Shown here one piece after another: positions 8,732-17,690 of a stretch of DNA of 64,000 bases; within the stretch, counting starts at the first letter, position 1; each line of letters starts with the position of its first letter. The DNA lies in NCBI GenBank assembly GCA_019739335.1, contig CP073261.1, positions 2,470,001 through 2,534,000 on the forward strand. The letters run 5' to 3'. The position numbers and the translations under genes were made by a program. This DNA comes from Erythrobacter sp. (lineage in GTDB: Bacteria; Pseudomonadota; Alphaproteobacteria; Sphingomonadales; Sphingomonadaceae). The notes under the pieces are model-generated. The model saw only the letters and a list, made by a program, of their open reading frames with translations, was not told the origin of the DNA and did no database searches.

Positions 8732-10222
8732 ATGCAGACAGCCACGATCATCGCCCTAGCCGCCTATTTCGTCCTCATGCTCGTCATCGGGCTCTATGCC
8801 TGGAAGCGATCGACCGAGAACAGCGAGGGCTACCTGCTCGGCGGGCGCAACCTGCATCCGGCGGTAGCGGCGCTCAGCGCGGGGGCGAGCGACATGTCGG
8901 GCTGGCTACTGCTCGGCCTGCCCGGCGCGCTCTATGCCACCGGGCTGGTGGAGGCGTGGATCGGCATCGGCCTGTTCATCGGCGCGGTGGTCAACTGGTT
9001 CGTGGTCGCGCCGCGCCTGCGCGCACAGACCATATCCTACGGCAATGCGCTGACGATCCCGCAATTCCTCGCCAACCGCTTTCCGGACAAGGCCGTGGCG
9101 CTGCGGGTCACTTCCGCGATCATCATCGTGGTGTTCTTCGCGGTCTATTCGGCGGCGGGGCTGGTGGGCGGCGGGCTGCTGTTCGCCAGCACCTTTATCG
9201 ACGCGCCGCTGCTGGGCCTCAGCCCCTATATGGCGGGGGTGTTGCTCACCGCGCTGGTGGTGCTGGCCTATACGATGGTGGGCGGGTTCCTCGCGGTGAG
9301 CCTGACCGATTTCGTGCAGGGCTGCATCATGGTGGTGGCGCTGGTGCTGATGCCGCTGGTGGTGCTTTACGGTGCGGGCGGCGGCGGGATCAGCCAGATG
9401 ACCGAGACGCTCGGCACGCTCGATCCGTCATTCCTCAGCTGGACCAGCGGGCTGACCGTGATCGGTTTCCTGTCCGCCGTGGCCTGGGGGCTGGGCTATT
9501 TCGGCCAGCCGCACATCATCGTCCGCTTCATGGCAGTGCGCGAGGGCGGGGTGCCGATGGCGCGCGCCATCGGGCTGAGCTGGATGGCAGTGGCGCTGGT
9601 CGGCGCGCTGGGTATCGGACTGGCGGGCCGCGCCTATGTCGAGCGCAATCCGGGCATCGTGCTCGACAATCCGGAAACGATCTTCATCCTGCTCGCCAAT
9701 ACGCTGTTCCACCCCTTCGTCACCGGCTTCCTGCTGGCAGCGCTGCTGGCGGCGATCATGTCCACCATCAGCTCGCAATTGCTGGTGAGCTCCAGCTCGC
9801 TGACCGAGGACTTCTACCGTCTGTTCTGGCGCAAGCAGGCAAGCGAGCGGGAGATGGTGAATGTCGGCCGGGTCTGCGTGGCGCTGGTCTCGGTGGCGGC
9901 GATCGTGATCGCCAGCGATCCCGAAAGCGGCGTGCTGGCGCTGGTGGCGAACGCCTGGGCCGGCTTCGGCGCCGCCTTCGGCCCGCTGATCGTGCTGGCG
10001 CTGACGTGGAAGCGCATGACGGGTGCGGGCGCAGTGGCCGGGCTGGTGACGGGGGCGGTGGTGGTGATGGCGTGGATCTGGCTCGGCTGGAACGCGGAGT
10101 TCATGGGCGGGCCGGGGGTTTACGAGATCATTCCGGGGTTTGTCGCGGCTTGGCTGGCGATCTGGGGGGTGAGTTTGGTGACGGGTGGAGCGAATAGCGC
10201 CGTATCGTCACCCCGGACTTGA
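8732..10222 (+). CDS. putP: Sodium/proline symporter
   Basis: 496 residues with about 13 hydrophobic segments of the solute:sodium symporter family. The sequence SAGASDMSGWLLLGLPGALY and the segment ending in SSSSLTEDFYR match PutP rather than other members, so Na+-coupled proline uptake at the inner membrane is the expected role. Start ATG at 8732. The gene ends in an unusual way: its last residues SSPRT and its TGA stop lie inside an inverted-repeat element (10206-10356), so the native C terminus has probably been replaced by repeat-derived codons. Confidence 0.93.
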   Translation: MQTATIIALAAYFVLMLVIGLYAWKRSTENSEGYLLGGRNLHPAVAALSAGASDMSGWLLLGLPGALYATGLVEAWIGIGLFIGAVVNWFVVAPRLRAQTISYGNALTIPQFLANRFPDKAVALRVTSAIIIVVFFAVYSAAGLVGGGLLFASTFIDAPLLGLSPYMAGVLLTALVVLAYTMVGGFLAVSLTDFVQGCIMVVALVLMPLVVLYGAGGGGISQMTETLGTLDPSFLSWTSGLTVIGFLSAVAWGLGYFGQPHIIVRFMAVREGGVPMARAIGLSWMAVALVGALGIGLAGRAYVERNPGIVLDNPETIFILLANTLFHPFVTGFLLAALLAAIMSTISSQLLVSSSSLTEDFYRLFWRKQASEREMVNVGRVCVALVSVAAIVIASDPESGVLALVANAWAGFGAAFGPLIVLALTWKRMTGAGAVAGLVTGAVVVMAWIWLGWNAEFMGGPGVYEIIPGFVAAWLAIWGVSLVTGGANSAVSSPRT

Positions 10223-10356
10223 TCCGGGGTCCCGCTTGAGTGATCTGGTCGAAAACGGAAATAGGATCGCGTCGCGCGCTAAACTAGACCGGATGAAACA
10301 CAGGTTTCGCTTGGACTAGGAAGTTAGCGGGACCCCGGATCAAGTCCGGGGTGACG
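10206..10356. repeat. Inverted-repeat intergenic element, copy 1
   Basis: Left arm CGTCACCCCGGACTTGATCC... (10206-10236) and its exact inverse at 10326-10356, about 31 bases each, around an 89-base centre. The arms reach into both convergent neighbours and provide their stop codons. A second copy of the family lies at 53044-53123. Confidence 0.85.
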
Positions 10357-10630
10357 AAGAGTGGTCGTGTCCACAATGACCGCATATTTTTCTTGGCCAA
10401 GGCGTACTGAACGCCATGAAACCCTTGTTCGTCTTGAACGGCGTGAGTCCGCAGTCGGGACACCGAAATAGCAGCAAGCTGGCAAGGCCATGACTTAGCC
10501 AGAATGCTAGTCCGAGAATGAACCCGATGCTGCCGAAGCGATCGTGCAAAAATGAGATCCAGATCGGGAAGCTGAAAAATACAATCAGCACATATCCGAT
10601 GAATAACCAGGACTTCATGTAGAGCGACAT
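10340..10630 (-). CDS. Small membrane protein with zinc-ribbon-like cysteines
   Basis: 96 residues. Two hydrophobic segments (SWLFIGYVLIVFFSFPIWI and a second near GFILGLAFWLSHGLASLLLF) are followed by CPDCG and CGHCGHDH, a four-cysteine zinc-ribbon arrangement on the presumed cytoplasmic side. Lower GC than its neighbours. The C-terminal SSPRT and the stop come from the right arm of the inverted-repeat element, mirroring the end of putP. No known function is recognised. Confidence 0.65.
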   Translation of the reverse strand: MSLYMKSWLFIGYVLIVFFSFPIWISFLHDRFGSIGFILGLAFWLSHGLASLLLFRCPDCGLTPFKTNKGFMAFSTPWPRKICGHCGHDHSSSPRT

Positions 10631-10673
10631 CGGCTCAGCCTGTCGTCATCTGGCCGACATTCAAGGAATGCTT

Positions 10674-11765
10674 CTAATGTGGAGTCGACCCTTCCACCAA
10701 CCCATCCCCATCAGCCCGCCGCACCCGGCTCTGCCGCACGAGCTCCGCCATGCGAATGCTCGCCCCCGCCGCCGTCATCCGCGCGTGGTCTGCGCCGACC
10801 GACTTGGCCGTTGCCGCAGCTTCGGCAAACAGGCGTCCGCCCACCGAAATCACCGTGGGCTGATCGGGAGAAGCGAGGCGGCTGTGCTCCACCGTCGCTC
10901 GCAATTGGCCCAACGTGTGTTGTCGCATGAAAGCGTCCGAGAGGGCGATATCGACCGCGTCGGGATGCTGCGCGCTGAGTTGGTTGGCCAGCGCCTCGTC
11001 GCTGTCGGGGAAGGCCATTTCGACATCCCAGCCCGCATCGGTGAACTGGTCCGCCAGCAGCGAAGTGCCGAGCATATGCGCTTCGCCCGGAGCCGTGGCC
11101 AGCAGGATCGAGTAGCGCCCGTTGCGCAGGCTCTGCCCGCTCGCTTCGTAGCGCACCTCGTGACCGGCGAGTTGCAGCATGCTGAGGCCGATGGTGAGAT
11201 CGAGCTCGCTGCATTCGTCGGCCAGCCAGGCATCGCCCAGTGCGCGCGCCGCCGGCTCGATCAGCAGGGTGACGATGGCACCGCTTTTCCAGCCGCGTTC
11301 CGCCAGCGAGTCGATCAGCTTGCCGAGACCGATATCGTTGGCTTCGAGCGCCAGCCGGACCAGGCTCTTTATATAGCCGTCCACCGCCTCGGGCACCGAA
11401 CGCGCCGCGACCGCCGATGCGGACGGCTTGTCGAGGTGGCTGTGGAGCAGCAGGTCCCAGTTGGAAAACACCCGCGCGGGGACAACGTGCTCGCTGAGCA
11501 CCTCGATATGGTCGTGGCGGCTATCCTGCTTGATCGACGCCCACAGCGCATCGAGCTTGTCCGGCGGGCCTTCGAGCGTTTGCAGGAACGAACCGTTTTC
11601 ATACAGCAGCATACCGGTGACATTGAGTTTCCGGTTGCGCGCGCGCGCCTTGCCGACCAGCGAGTGGAGATCGGAGGGGCTGGGAGTGGCCGTAGCCCGG
11701 CTCTTGTAGGTTATGCAGCCGATCCAGCCTTCGTTGCCGGCGATAGTGGCTAACCCCTGAAGCAT
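10674..11765 (-). CDS. BLUF-domain blue-light sensor with B12-binding (SCHIC-like) domain
   Basis: 363 residues. An N-terminal BLUF domain (about residues 14-105) keeps the flavin photocycle residues Tyr20, Asn44 and Gln62, which align by spacing with Tyr21, Asn45 and Gln63 of AppA. A helical part (about 120-215, with LGDAWLADECSELDLTIG) precedes a Rossmann-like B12-binding domain with the E-x-H-x-x-G motif in GEAHMLG and a SVGGRLF loop. This is the AppA/PpaA domain plan: blue light sensed by FAD, joined to a cobalamin or heme sensor. The cysteine-rich tail of AppA is absent. The ATG at 11765 is chosen for its AAGGAG site. A 12-base palindrome GATGTTAACATC (11787-11798) lies just upstream. 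It is monocistronic; no photosynthesis gene is in the window, so its target is unknown. Confidence 0.82.
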   Translation of the reverse strand: MLQGLATIAGNEGWIGCITYKSRATATPSPSDLHSLVGKARARNRKLNVTGMLLYENGSFLQTLEGPPDKLDALWASIKQDSRHDHIEVLSEHVVPARVFSNWDLLLHSHLDKPSASAVAARSVPEAVDGYIKSLVRLALEANDIGLGKLIDSLAERGWKSGAIVTLLIEPAARALGDAWLADECSELDLTIGLSMLQLAGHEVRYEASGQSLRNGRYSILLATAPGEAHMLGTSLLADQFTDAGWDVEMAFPDSDEALANQLSAQHPDAVDIALSDAFMRQHTLGQLRATVEHSRLASPDQPTVISVGGRLFAEAAATAKSVGADHARMTAAGASIRMAELVRQSRVRRADGDGLVEGSTPH

Positions 11766-11786
11766 CTCCCGACTCCTTCCCCTCGC

Positions 11787-11821
11787 GATGTTAACATCAT
11801 TCAGCAGGGCAGCATCGTCAA
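11787..11821 (-). promoter_or_regulatory. Possible promoter/operator of the BLUF gene
   Basis: On the minus strand TTGACG (11821-11816) could be a -35 element, with an AT-rich palindrome GATGTTAACATC at 11798-11787 at the expected -10 position, 22 bases before the start codon. The palindrome could be an operator. Suggestive only. Confidence 0.3.
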
Positions 11822-11894
11822 GTGCGTCCTCCACAAGCAGGCGCCGAGCCTACGAGCGTTCCGACCGGCCTCAAACATGACCTTTATGCGGTGG

Positions 11895-13496
11895 TCAGCC
11901 CCCGCCCGGCCCATGCTGTCGCGTAGGCGGGGGGCCGCCGGGTTCGGCCTGGGTCGCGCCTTCGCGGTGGTCCCATTCGATGCGGTAGAGATCGAAGCGG
12001 CGGTCGGCCAGGTTGCGGACAGTGCCTTCGGCGCGGGCCCAGGCGAGATCGGCGAGGTTGACGTCGCTGATCGTGAGGGTTTCGACATTCTCGGTGGCTT
12101 CGGCGGCAATCCCGTCCCGCGCGAAGGGGAAATCGCACGGGGTGAGGATGCAGCTTTGCGCGTACTGGATGTCCATGTTGGCGACATTGGGCAGGTTGCC
12201 GACATTGCCGCTCATCACCACGTAGCACTGGTTCTCGATCGCGCGGGCCTGCGCGCAGTAACGTACGCGCATGTAGCCCTGTCGGCTGTCGGTGCAGAAC
12301 GGCACGAAGATGATCCGCGCGCCTTCGTCCACCAACCGCCGCGCCAGTTCGGGGAATTCGCTGTCGTAGCAGATCAGCACGCCGATGGGGCCGCAGTCGG
12401 TCTGGATCACGTCCACCGCATCGCCGCCGCGGATGTTCCACCAGTAGGCTTCGTTGGGGGTGGGGTGGATCTTTTCCTGTTCGTGGATCGATCCGTCGCG
12501 CAGGCACACCATCGCCACGTTGTGGATGTCGCCATCCTCCATCCGCGTCGGGTGCGATCCGCCGATGATGTTGATGTTGAACTTGAGCGCCATTTCCGAA
12601 AGCGCCTTGCGGATGCGCGGGGTATATTCGGACAGCAGCTCGATGCTTTTGAGCGGGGACAGCTCCTCCGCTTCCGCGCTCAGTAGCATCAGCGTGAACA
12701 TTTCCGGAAACAGAATGAAGTCCGCTTCGTAATCGGCAGCGACATCGACGAAATAGCGGATCTGGCCGATGAATTCGTCGAAATCCTTTACCGCGCGGGC
12801 CTGCAACTGGCAGGTGGCAACGCGGACGTTCTCGACCCCGCGCGGCACGCGGGCCTGTGGGCTGGCTTCCTGGTCGACGAACGGGTTGCGCCAGACCATC
12901 TGCACCGCGTTGCCACGGCTGCGCGTATCTTCGGGCAGGTAGCCGGGCAGGATGCCGATGGGCTCGAACCCGTTGGCGAGCTGGAACCGCAGCACCGGAT
13001 CGTGGATGCGCCCGGCGATCACCTTTTCGAGATAGTCTTCGGGCCCCTCGACCCGACGCCAGCTCTTGCGAAGGTTGGGCATCCGTCCGCCGAAGACGAT
13101 GCCTTTCAACTCGCTCTGTTCGGCGAGAAAGCGCCGTTCCTCGTACAGCCGCCGCCCGATCCGGGTGCCGCGGACCTTGGGATCGACGCACATCTCGTAG
13201 CCGTAGAGCCAGTCGCCGTTGGGATCGTGGCGGCTGCCATAACCGTTGCCGGTGATCTCGTCCCAGCTGTGCGGGCGGAGCGCCTTGTCTCCGGCAATGC
13301 GCATGGTGGCGCAATAACCGACGAGTTTGTCATCGAGCACGGCAACGAAGCAGCCCTGCGGATAGTTGTTCAACTGCCCGCGAATCTCGCCCTGCGTATA
13401 GGGGACGAAATCCTCGTAAACGCGCTTGGCGAGCGCGGCGATGCGGCGGATATCGCCGACTTCCGCCTGCCGCACTTCGAGGCGGGCCTTGGTCAT
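11895..13496 (-). CDS. GNAT acetyltransferase / carbon-nitrogen hydrolase fusion
   Basis: 533 residues with two enzymes in one chain. The N-terminal part (about 1-210) has a GNAT acetyl-CoA-binding pattern, with the VDPKVRGTRIGRRLYEERR motif for the pyrophosphate. From VRVATCQLQAR (about residue 225) onward is a nitrilase-superfamily domain, with its catalytic Glu in FPEMF, Lys in EKIHPTPNE and Cys in ICYDSEFPE. This combination is known as a conserved family, but its substrate is not established. It probably hydrolyses an amide and acylates an amine. The tail (GGPPPTRQHGPGGG) is disordered. The icd stop lies 22 bases upstream of its start in the same direction, so it may be co-transcribed with icd. 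Confidence 0.88.
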   Translation of the reverse strand: MTKARLEVRQAEVGDIRRIAALAKRVYEDFVPYTQGEIRGQLNNYPQGCFVAVLDDKLVGYCATMRIAGDKALRPHSWDEITGNGYGSRHDPNGDWLYGYEMCVDPKVRGTRIGRRLYEERRFLAEQSELKGIVFGGRMPNLRKSWRRVEGPEDYLEKVIAGRIHDPVLRFQLANGFEPIGILPGYLPEDTRSRGNAVQMVWRNPFVDQEASPQARVPRGVENVRVATCQLQARAVKDFDEFIGQIRYFVDVAADYEADFILFPEMFTLMLLSAEAEELSPLKSIELLSEYTPRIRKALSEMALKFNINIIGGSHPTRMEDGDIHNVAMVCLRDGSIHEQEKIHPTPNEAYWWNIRGGDAVDVIQTDCGPIGVLICYDSEFPELARRLVDEGARIIFVPFCTDSRQGYMRVRYCAQARAIENQCYVVMSGNVGNLPNVANMDIQYAQSCILTPCDFPFARDGIAAEATENVETLTISDVNLADLAWARAEGTVRNLADRRFDLYRIEWDHREGATQAEPGGPPPTRQHGPGGG

Positions 13497-13518
13497 AACT
13501 TCGGGCCCGCCATCGCGA

Positions 13519-14748
13519 TCACGCCAGCCCCTGCGCCTTCATTTCCGCTTCCAGTCCTTCGACAATCGCTTCGAAGAACTGCTCGGTGGTCATCCAGCTC
13601 TGGCTGGGTCCGATCAGCAGCGCGAGATCCTTGGTCATCTTGCCCTGTTCGACGCACCTGATGCACACCCGTTCCAGAGTCTCCGCAAAGGCCACCACAT
13701 CGGGCGTGTTGTCGAAACGGCCGCGATACATCAGGCCGCGAGTCCAGGCGAAGATCGAGGCGATCGGATTGGTCGAGGTTGCCTTGCCCTGCTGGTGCTG
13801 GCGATAGTGGCGGGTGACGGTGCCGTGAGCAGCTTCGGCTTCCACGGTCTTGCCGTCCGGGCTCATCAGCACCGAGGTCATCAGCCCGAGCGAGCCGAAG
13901 CCCTGCGCCACCACGTCCGACTGCACGTCGCCATCGTAGTTCTTGCAGGCCCAGACGAACTTGCCGCTCCACTTGAGTGCGGCGGCGACCATGTCGTCGA
14001 TCAGGCGGTGTTCGTAGATGATCTTGGCTTCGGCGAACTTCTCCTTGAAGCCTTCGGTGTCGAACACTTCCTGGAACAGGTCCTTGAAGCGCCCGTCATA
14101 GGCCTTGAGGATGGTGTTCTTGGTGGAAAGGTACACCGGCCAGCCGCGATCCAGCCCGTAGTTGAAGCTGGCGCGGGCGAAATCGCGGATCGATTCGTCA
14201 TGGTTGTACATCGCCATGGCCACACCGGGCTGGTCGAAGGTGTGGACGTCGAGATCGATGGTCTGGCCATCATCCCCTTCGAACACCAGCCGCAGCTTGC
14301 CTGCGCCGGGGATCAGGGTGTCGGTGGCGCGATACTGGTCGCCGAAGGCGTGGCGGCCGACGACAATGGGATCGGTCCAGCCGGGGACGAGCCGGGGGAC
14401 ATTGTCTATCACGATCGGTTCACGGAAGATGGTCCCGCCGAGGATGTTGCGGATCGTGCCGTTGGGCGAACGCCACATCTTCTTGAGGCCGAATTCCTCC
14501 ACCCGCGCTTCATCCGGGGTGATGGTGGCGCACTTCACGCCGACGCCGTACTTCTGGATGGCGTGGGCGGAATCGATGGTGATCTGGTCTTCGGTCTCGT
14601 CACGCTTTTCGACCGACAGATCGTAATACTTCAGGTCGACATCGAGGTACGGCAGGATCAGCCGCTCGCGAATCCACTGCCAGATGATCCGTGTCATCTC
14701 GTCGCCGTCGATTTCCACGATGGGGTTCTTGACCTGAATTTTCGCCAT
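13519..14748 (-). CDS. icd: NADP-dependent isocitrate dehydrogenase
   Basis: Oxidative decarboxylation of isocitrate to 2-oxoglutarate in the TCA cycle. 409 residues, starting [20 protein letters not shown], which is the short, eukaryotic-like NADP-IDH type usual in alphaproteobacteria. The substrate-binding segment SPNGTIRN, the [20 protein letters not shown] region and the late AAHGTV motif (with TVTRHY) are intact. The ATG at 14748 has a GGGAAG site upstream. The bifunctional acetyltransferase/hydrolase gene follows after 22 bases. Confidence 0.96.
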   Translation of the reverse strand: MAKIQVKNPIVEIDGDEMTRIIWQWIRERLILPYLDVDLKYYDLSVEKRDETEDQITIDSAHAIQKYGVGVKCATITPDEARVEEFGLKKMWRSPNGTIRNILGGTIFREPIVIDNVPRLVPGWTDPIVVGRHAFGDQYRATDTLIPGAGKLRLVFEGDDGQTIDLDVHTFDQPGVAMAMYNHDESIRDFARASFNYGLDRGWPVYLSTKNTILKAYDGRFKDLFQEVFDTEGFKEKFAEAKIIYEHRLIDDMVAAALKWSGKFVWACKNYDGDVQSDVVAQGFGSLGLMTSVLMSPDGKTVEAEAAHGTVTRHYRQHQQGKATSTNPIASIFAWTRGLMYRGRFDNTPDVVAFAETLERVCIRCVEQGKMTKDLALLIGPSQSWMTTEQFFEAIVEGLEAEMKAQGLA

Positions 14749-14807
14749 GGGGCTTCCCTGTCTTTCGTCTGTGAATGCGTTGGATTTGGCCGCGTCCTAG
14801 CAGAGCC

Positions 14808-15908
14808 TTATCGTGGCGCAAGGGAAGGGGCGGGGGCAATTCGCGCCATTTCGGCGAATTGCGCGACGACTGCCGGGGCGATGCGGGCGAGGGCCAGCGC
14901 GGCGCGGGCACCGAGGCGGGTTTCGGCCAGGTGCCAGGCCAGCGAGGCGAGCCGGATCGGCTTGCGCGCCTTGATGGCGAATGCGCGCTGGTATTTGGGT
15001 GCGGCGGATGCGCCACCCTCCAGCCAGTAGCGCGCGGCCATGCTCCCGCTGGCAAGGGCAATGGAAATGCCTTCGCCTGCGAGCGAGGGAATCACCGCCG
15101 CCTGATCGCCGAGGCGGAACAGGCCTGTGGTCGTTTCGCTGCCGATCCAGCCATAAGGCACGGCGCCGATGGTATCACTGCGTATTGTGCGCCAGTCGTC
15201 CTCCAGCCGTGCGGCGAGGGCAGGGCTTTGCGCGGCAAGCCAGCCGAACAGTGCTTCGGGCGAACTGCCAGAACGGGCGAGCGCGGACTTGCGCAGCGCG
15301 AGGCAGACATTGGCGCTGCCGCCATCCTGCAGGACGATTCCCGCATAGCCGCCCTTGAACAGGTGCAATTCGATTGCACCGCCCAACAGGGCCGTGCGCT
15401 CCGGGGAGGCGGGCAGGCGCAGGCGCAGGCCGAGCGTGGTATCCTTGGCGTGGCGCGGGCGCGAATGGCCGCGCAGGTCGTGCTTGCCGGTGGCGAGGAA
15501 AATACTGTCGGAACGCCATTTCTGGGATTGGCCCTGAGCCACCCCGTTGGTCAGCCCGCCGATCCGGTCGAAAGCGATCATTGCGCCGCGTGCCAATGCC
15601 ACTTCGCGCAAGGCGGTATCGAGCGCGTGGCGCGAAAGGCCTACAGCGGCATGGGGCAGGGGCAGCACAACGTCGCGCTCGCCATCGAACAGGCGCAAGT
15701 GCGAGACGCGATGCGCTCCCAGTTTTAGGGCATCGATACCGAGCGCCTGCAATTGCTCCAGCGTCCGCCAGCTCAGGAACCCGCCGCACAGCGGATCGCC
15801 CACCGCCTCGTCGCGGTCGAGCAGCAGCGGCTGCGCACCATTGTTCGCTAGCACGATGGCCGCTGCACATCCGGCGGGGCCTGCGCCGAGGATCAGCGGC
15901 GAGTCCAT
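14808..15908 (-). CDS. FAD-dependent oxidoreductase of the type III PKS operon
   Basis: 366 residues. The N-terminal FAD Rossmann motif GAGPAG lies in ILGAGPAGCAAAIVLA, and the second FAD contact is FRLGDQAAVIPSLAGEG. It belongs to the geranylgeranyl-reductase / aromatic hydroxylase-like flavoprotein group. As the last gene of the PKS operon it probably oxidises or reduces the PKS product; the exact reaction is unknown. The ATG (15908-15906) overlaps the TGA of the methyltransferase by one base (TGATG), so the two genes are translationally coupled. Confidence 0.82.
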   Translation of the reverse strand: MDSPLILGAGPAGCAAAIVLANNGAQPLLLDRDEAVGDPLCGGFLSWRTLEQLQALGIDALKLGAHRVSHLRLFDGERDVVLPLPHAAVGLSRHALDTALREVALARGAMIAFDRIGGLTNGVAQGQSQKWRSDSIFLATGKHDLRGHSRPRHAKDTTLGLRLRLPASPERTALLGGAIELHLFKGGYAGIVLQDGGSANVCLALRKSALARSGSSPEALFGWLAAQSPALAARLEDDWRTIRSDTIGAVPYGWIGSETTTGLFRLGDQAAVIPSLAGEGISIALASGSMAARYWLEGGASAAPKYQRAFAIKARKPIRLASLAWHLAETRLGARAALALARIAPAVVAQFAEMARIAPAPSLAPR

Positions 15909-16603
15909 CACTGCACCCGCGACACGCAGAGGCGGAAGGGGAAATACCGCTTCACCTGCGCCTGTGTGATGCCCGCCTCGGCCAGGATCGGTGCCCATTC
16001 CTCGGGCCGATAGGCACGCGCAATCGAAGTGCGCCCGTCCAGCCGCACGATCTTGTGCCAGCCCATCAGGAAGGCCAGCACCGGATAACCCGCGTGGCTG
16101 AAGGCATGGCGGTGAAGATCGTTGACGAACCAGCCGATCCGCGCCTCGCTCTCCATGAAACGAAGGAACAGCAGCAGTTCCGGATGGGTCATGTGATGCG
16201 CGACAAGGCTGGAGACGACGACATCCCAATCACCGCCGATATGATCGGCATAGTCCCCGGCGCGGTAGGTTATCGGCAATTCGGATGGCGTCGCGTCGCG
16301 GGCGACCTTTTCGCTGCGGGGATTGAGGTCCACGCCAAGAAGCTCGGCCTTTATCCCCCGTTGCTCGGCCCAGTGCGCGATTTCGCGCAGCATATCCCCA
16401 TTTCCGAAGCCGACATCGAGCAGCCGGAAGCTCTTGCGTCTTGCCAGCGCGCGTTCGAGGAATTGCAGCGTCGGGCGATAGGCCATCGTGACCCGGTTGA
16501 CCTTGGCAAGGTCCATCAGCACGGCGCGATAGGTGGACTCAGGCAGCGCCGCGTCGTCCATAAGTTCGCGGGCCTGGAGGCGTTCAGTCAGCATCTGTGC
16601 CAC
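15908..16603 (-). CDS. Methyltransferase of the type III PKS operon
   Basis: 231 residues with a class I SAM-binding motif I FRLLDVGFGNGDMLREIA near residue 60 and an acidic strand-2 end (LLGVDLNPRSEKVA). The C-terminal half is hydrophobic and basic (HAGYPVLAFLMGWHKIVRL), suggesting a lipid-like substrate at the membrane. It overlaps the end of the PKS gene by 20 bases and the start of the FAD gene by one. Methyltransferases in this position act on type III PKS alkylpyrones or alkylresorcinols in other bacteria (for example the bpsA-bpsB pair of Bacillus), so methylation of the PKS product is the best guess. Confidence 0.82.
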   Translation of the reverse strand: MAQMLTERLQARELMDDAALPESTYRAVLMDLAKVNRVTMAYRPTLQFLERALARRKSFRLLDVGFGNGDMLREIAHWAEQRGIKAELLGVDLNPRSEKVARDATPSELPITYRAGDYADHIGGDWDVVVSSLVAHHMTHPELLLFLRFMESEARIGWFVNDLHRHAFSHAGYPVLAFLMGWHKIVRLDGRTSIARAYRPEEWAPILAEAGITQAQVKRYFPFRLCVSRVQ

Positions 16604-17654
16604 CTGTCCAGCCGAACCGCAGGCCCTCCATTGCCAGACCGGGGCCGAAGGCGAGCGCGACGCCGCTTTGCGGCTTCTCTTGCATCAGCCGTTCGAGCAC
16701 GAAGAGCACCGTGGCCGAGGACATATTGCCGCAGTCGTTCAGCACCGCGCGTGAGGTCACCAGCGCCTCGGCCGGCAGGCTTAGCCCGCGCTCCACCGCA
16801 TCTAGCACCGAGCGCCCGCCGGGATGCACCGCCCATGCCGCCGGTGGCGCATTGCCGATGATCCTGGCTTGCAGTGCGGGATCGTCCAGCGCCTCCGCCA
16901 GCCGCCCCGGCACTGCGCCGGAAAGCTGCATTTCGAACCCGGTATCGCCGACGGTCCAGGTGATGAGGTGATCGCTTTCCTCCAGCGCGGCGGAAAGTCC
17001 CGCTCCCAGCGCAAGCCCATCACCCTCGGCACTCACCAGCGCTGCGGCGGCACCATCGGCGAACTGACCCATCGCCAGCAGGCTTTCGATATCGACGCTT
17101 TCCTGTAAGTGCAGCGAGCAGAGTTCTACCGATACGGCTAGCACCCGCGCCTGCGGTTGCGAGCGGACGATATGCGCGGCGGTGCGCAGCAGGGTCACAC
17201 CCGCGTAGCAGCCCATGAAGCCGATGCTGACGCGTTCGACATCGGCGGAAAGGCAAAGCCGACGGGCGATTACCTGATCCAGACCGGGCGCCATGAAGCC
17301 GGTGCAACTGGCGACCACAAGGTGGGTTACGCCTTCGGTTGAGGGCAGGGCGGCAATCGCCTCCAGCGCCAGATCGGGGGCGGACTGTGCATAGCGGTGC
17401 ATCCGCTCGGCCGTGCCGGGTGGCGTGTCCCGCATGTAGAAGCTGCCGAAATCGAGCGCCGCGTCGCTGCCCGCCAGCACCGAGAAGCGATGGGCGATGC
17501 CACCGCGAGCTTCCATTCGCCGGAACACGGCTGCTTCGCGCGGCGGCAACTGCCGTTCGGCCCAACCGGTGTAGGCCGCGTGGACATCGCACGAAGGCAG
17601 GACTGTCGCTATCGCGTTGATGCGCGGTGTTAGCTGATACTGATTGCTACCCAT
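16584..17654 (-). CDS. Type III polyketide synthase
   Basis: 356 residues of the chalcone/stilbene synthase family, a homodimeric ketosynthase that extends an acyl-CoA with malonyl-CoA and cyclises it. The Cys-His-Asn triad is present: Cys117 in VVASCTGFMAPG, His in WAVHPGGRSVLDA near 270 and Asn in LNDCGNMSSATV near 300. In related bacteria such enzymes take long-chain acyl-CoA starters to make alkylresorcinols or alkylpyrones; that specificity is inferred here from the adjacent beta-oxidation and acyl-CoA ligase genes. The ATG at 17654 (MGSNQYQ) has GGCAGG upstream; a TTG at 17690 would add 12 residues. Confidence 0.92.
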   Translation of the reverse strand: MGSNQYQLTPRINAIATVLPSCDVHAAYTGWAERQLPPREAAVFRRMEARGGIAHRFSVLAGSDAALDFGSFYMRDTPPGTAERMHRYAQSAPDLALEAIAALPSTEGVTHLVVASCTGFMAPGLDQVIARRLCLSADVERVSIGFMGCYAGVTLLRTAAHIVRSQPQARVLAVSVELCSLHLQESVDIESLLAMGQFADGAAAALVSAEGDGLALGAGLSAALEESDHLITWTVGDTGFEMQLSGAVPGRLAEALDDPALQARIIGNAPPAAWAVHPGGRSVLDAVERGLSLPAEALVTSRAVLNDCGNMSSATVLFVLERLMQEKPQSGVALAFGPGLAMEGLRFGWTGGTDAD

Positions 17655-17690
17655 GAACCTGCCAACGGGAGCAAGGGGCAATCGTGCCAA

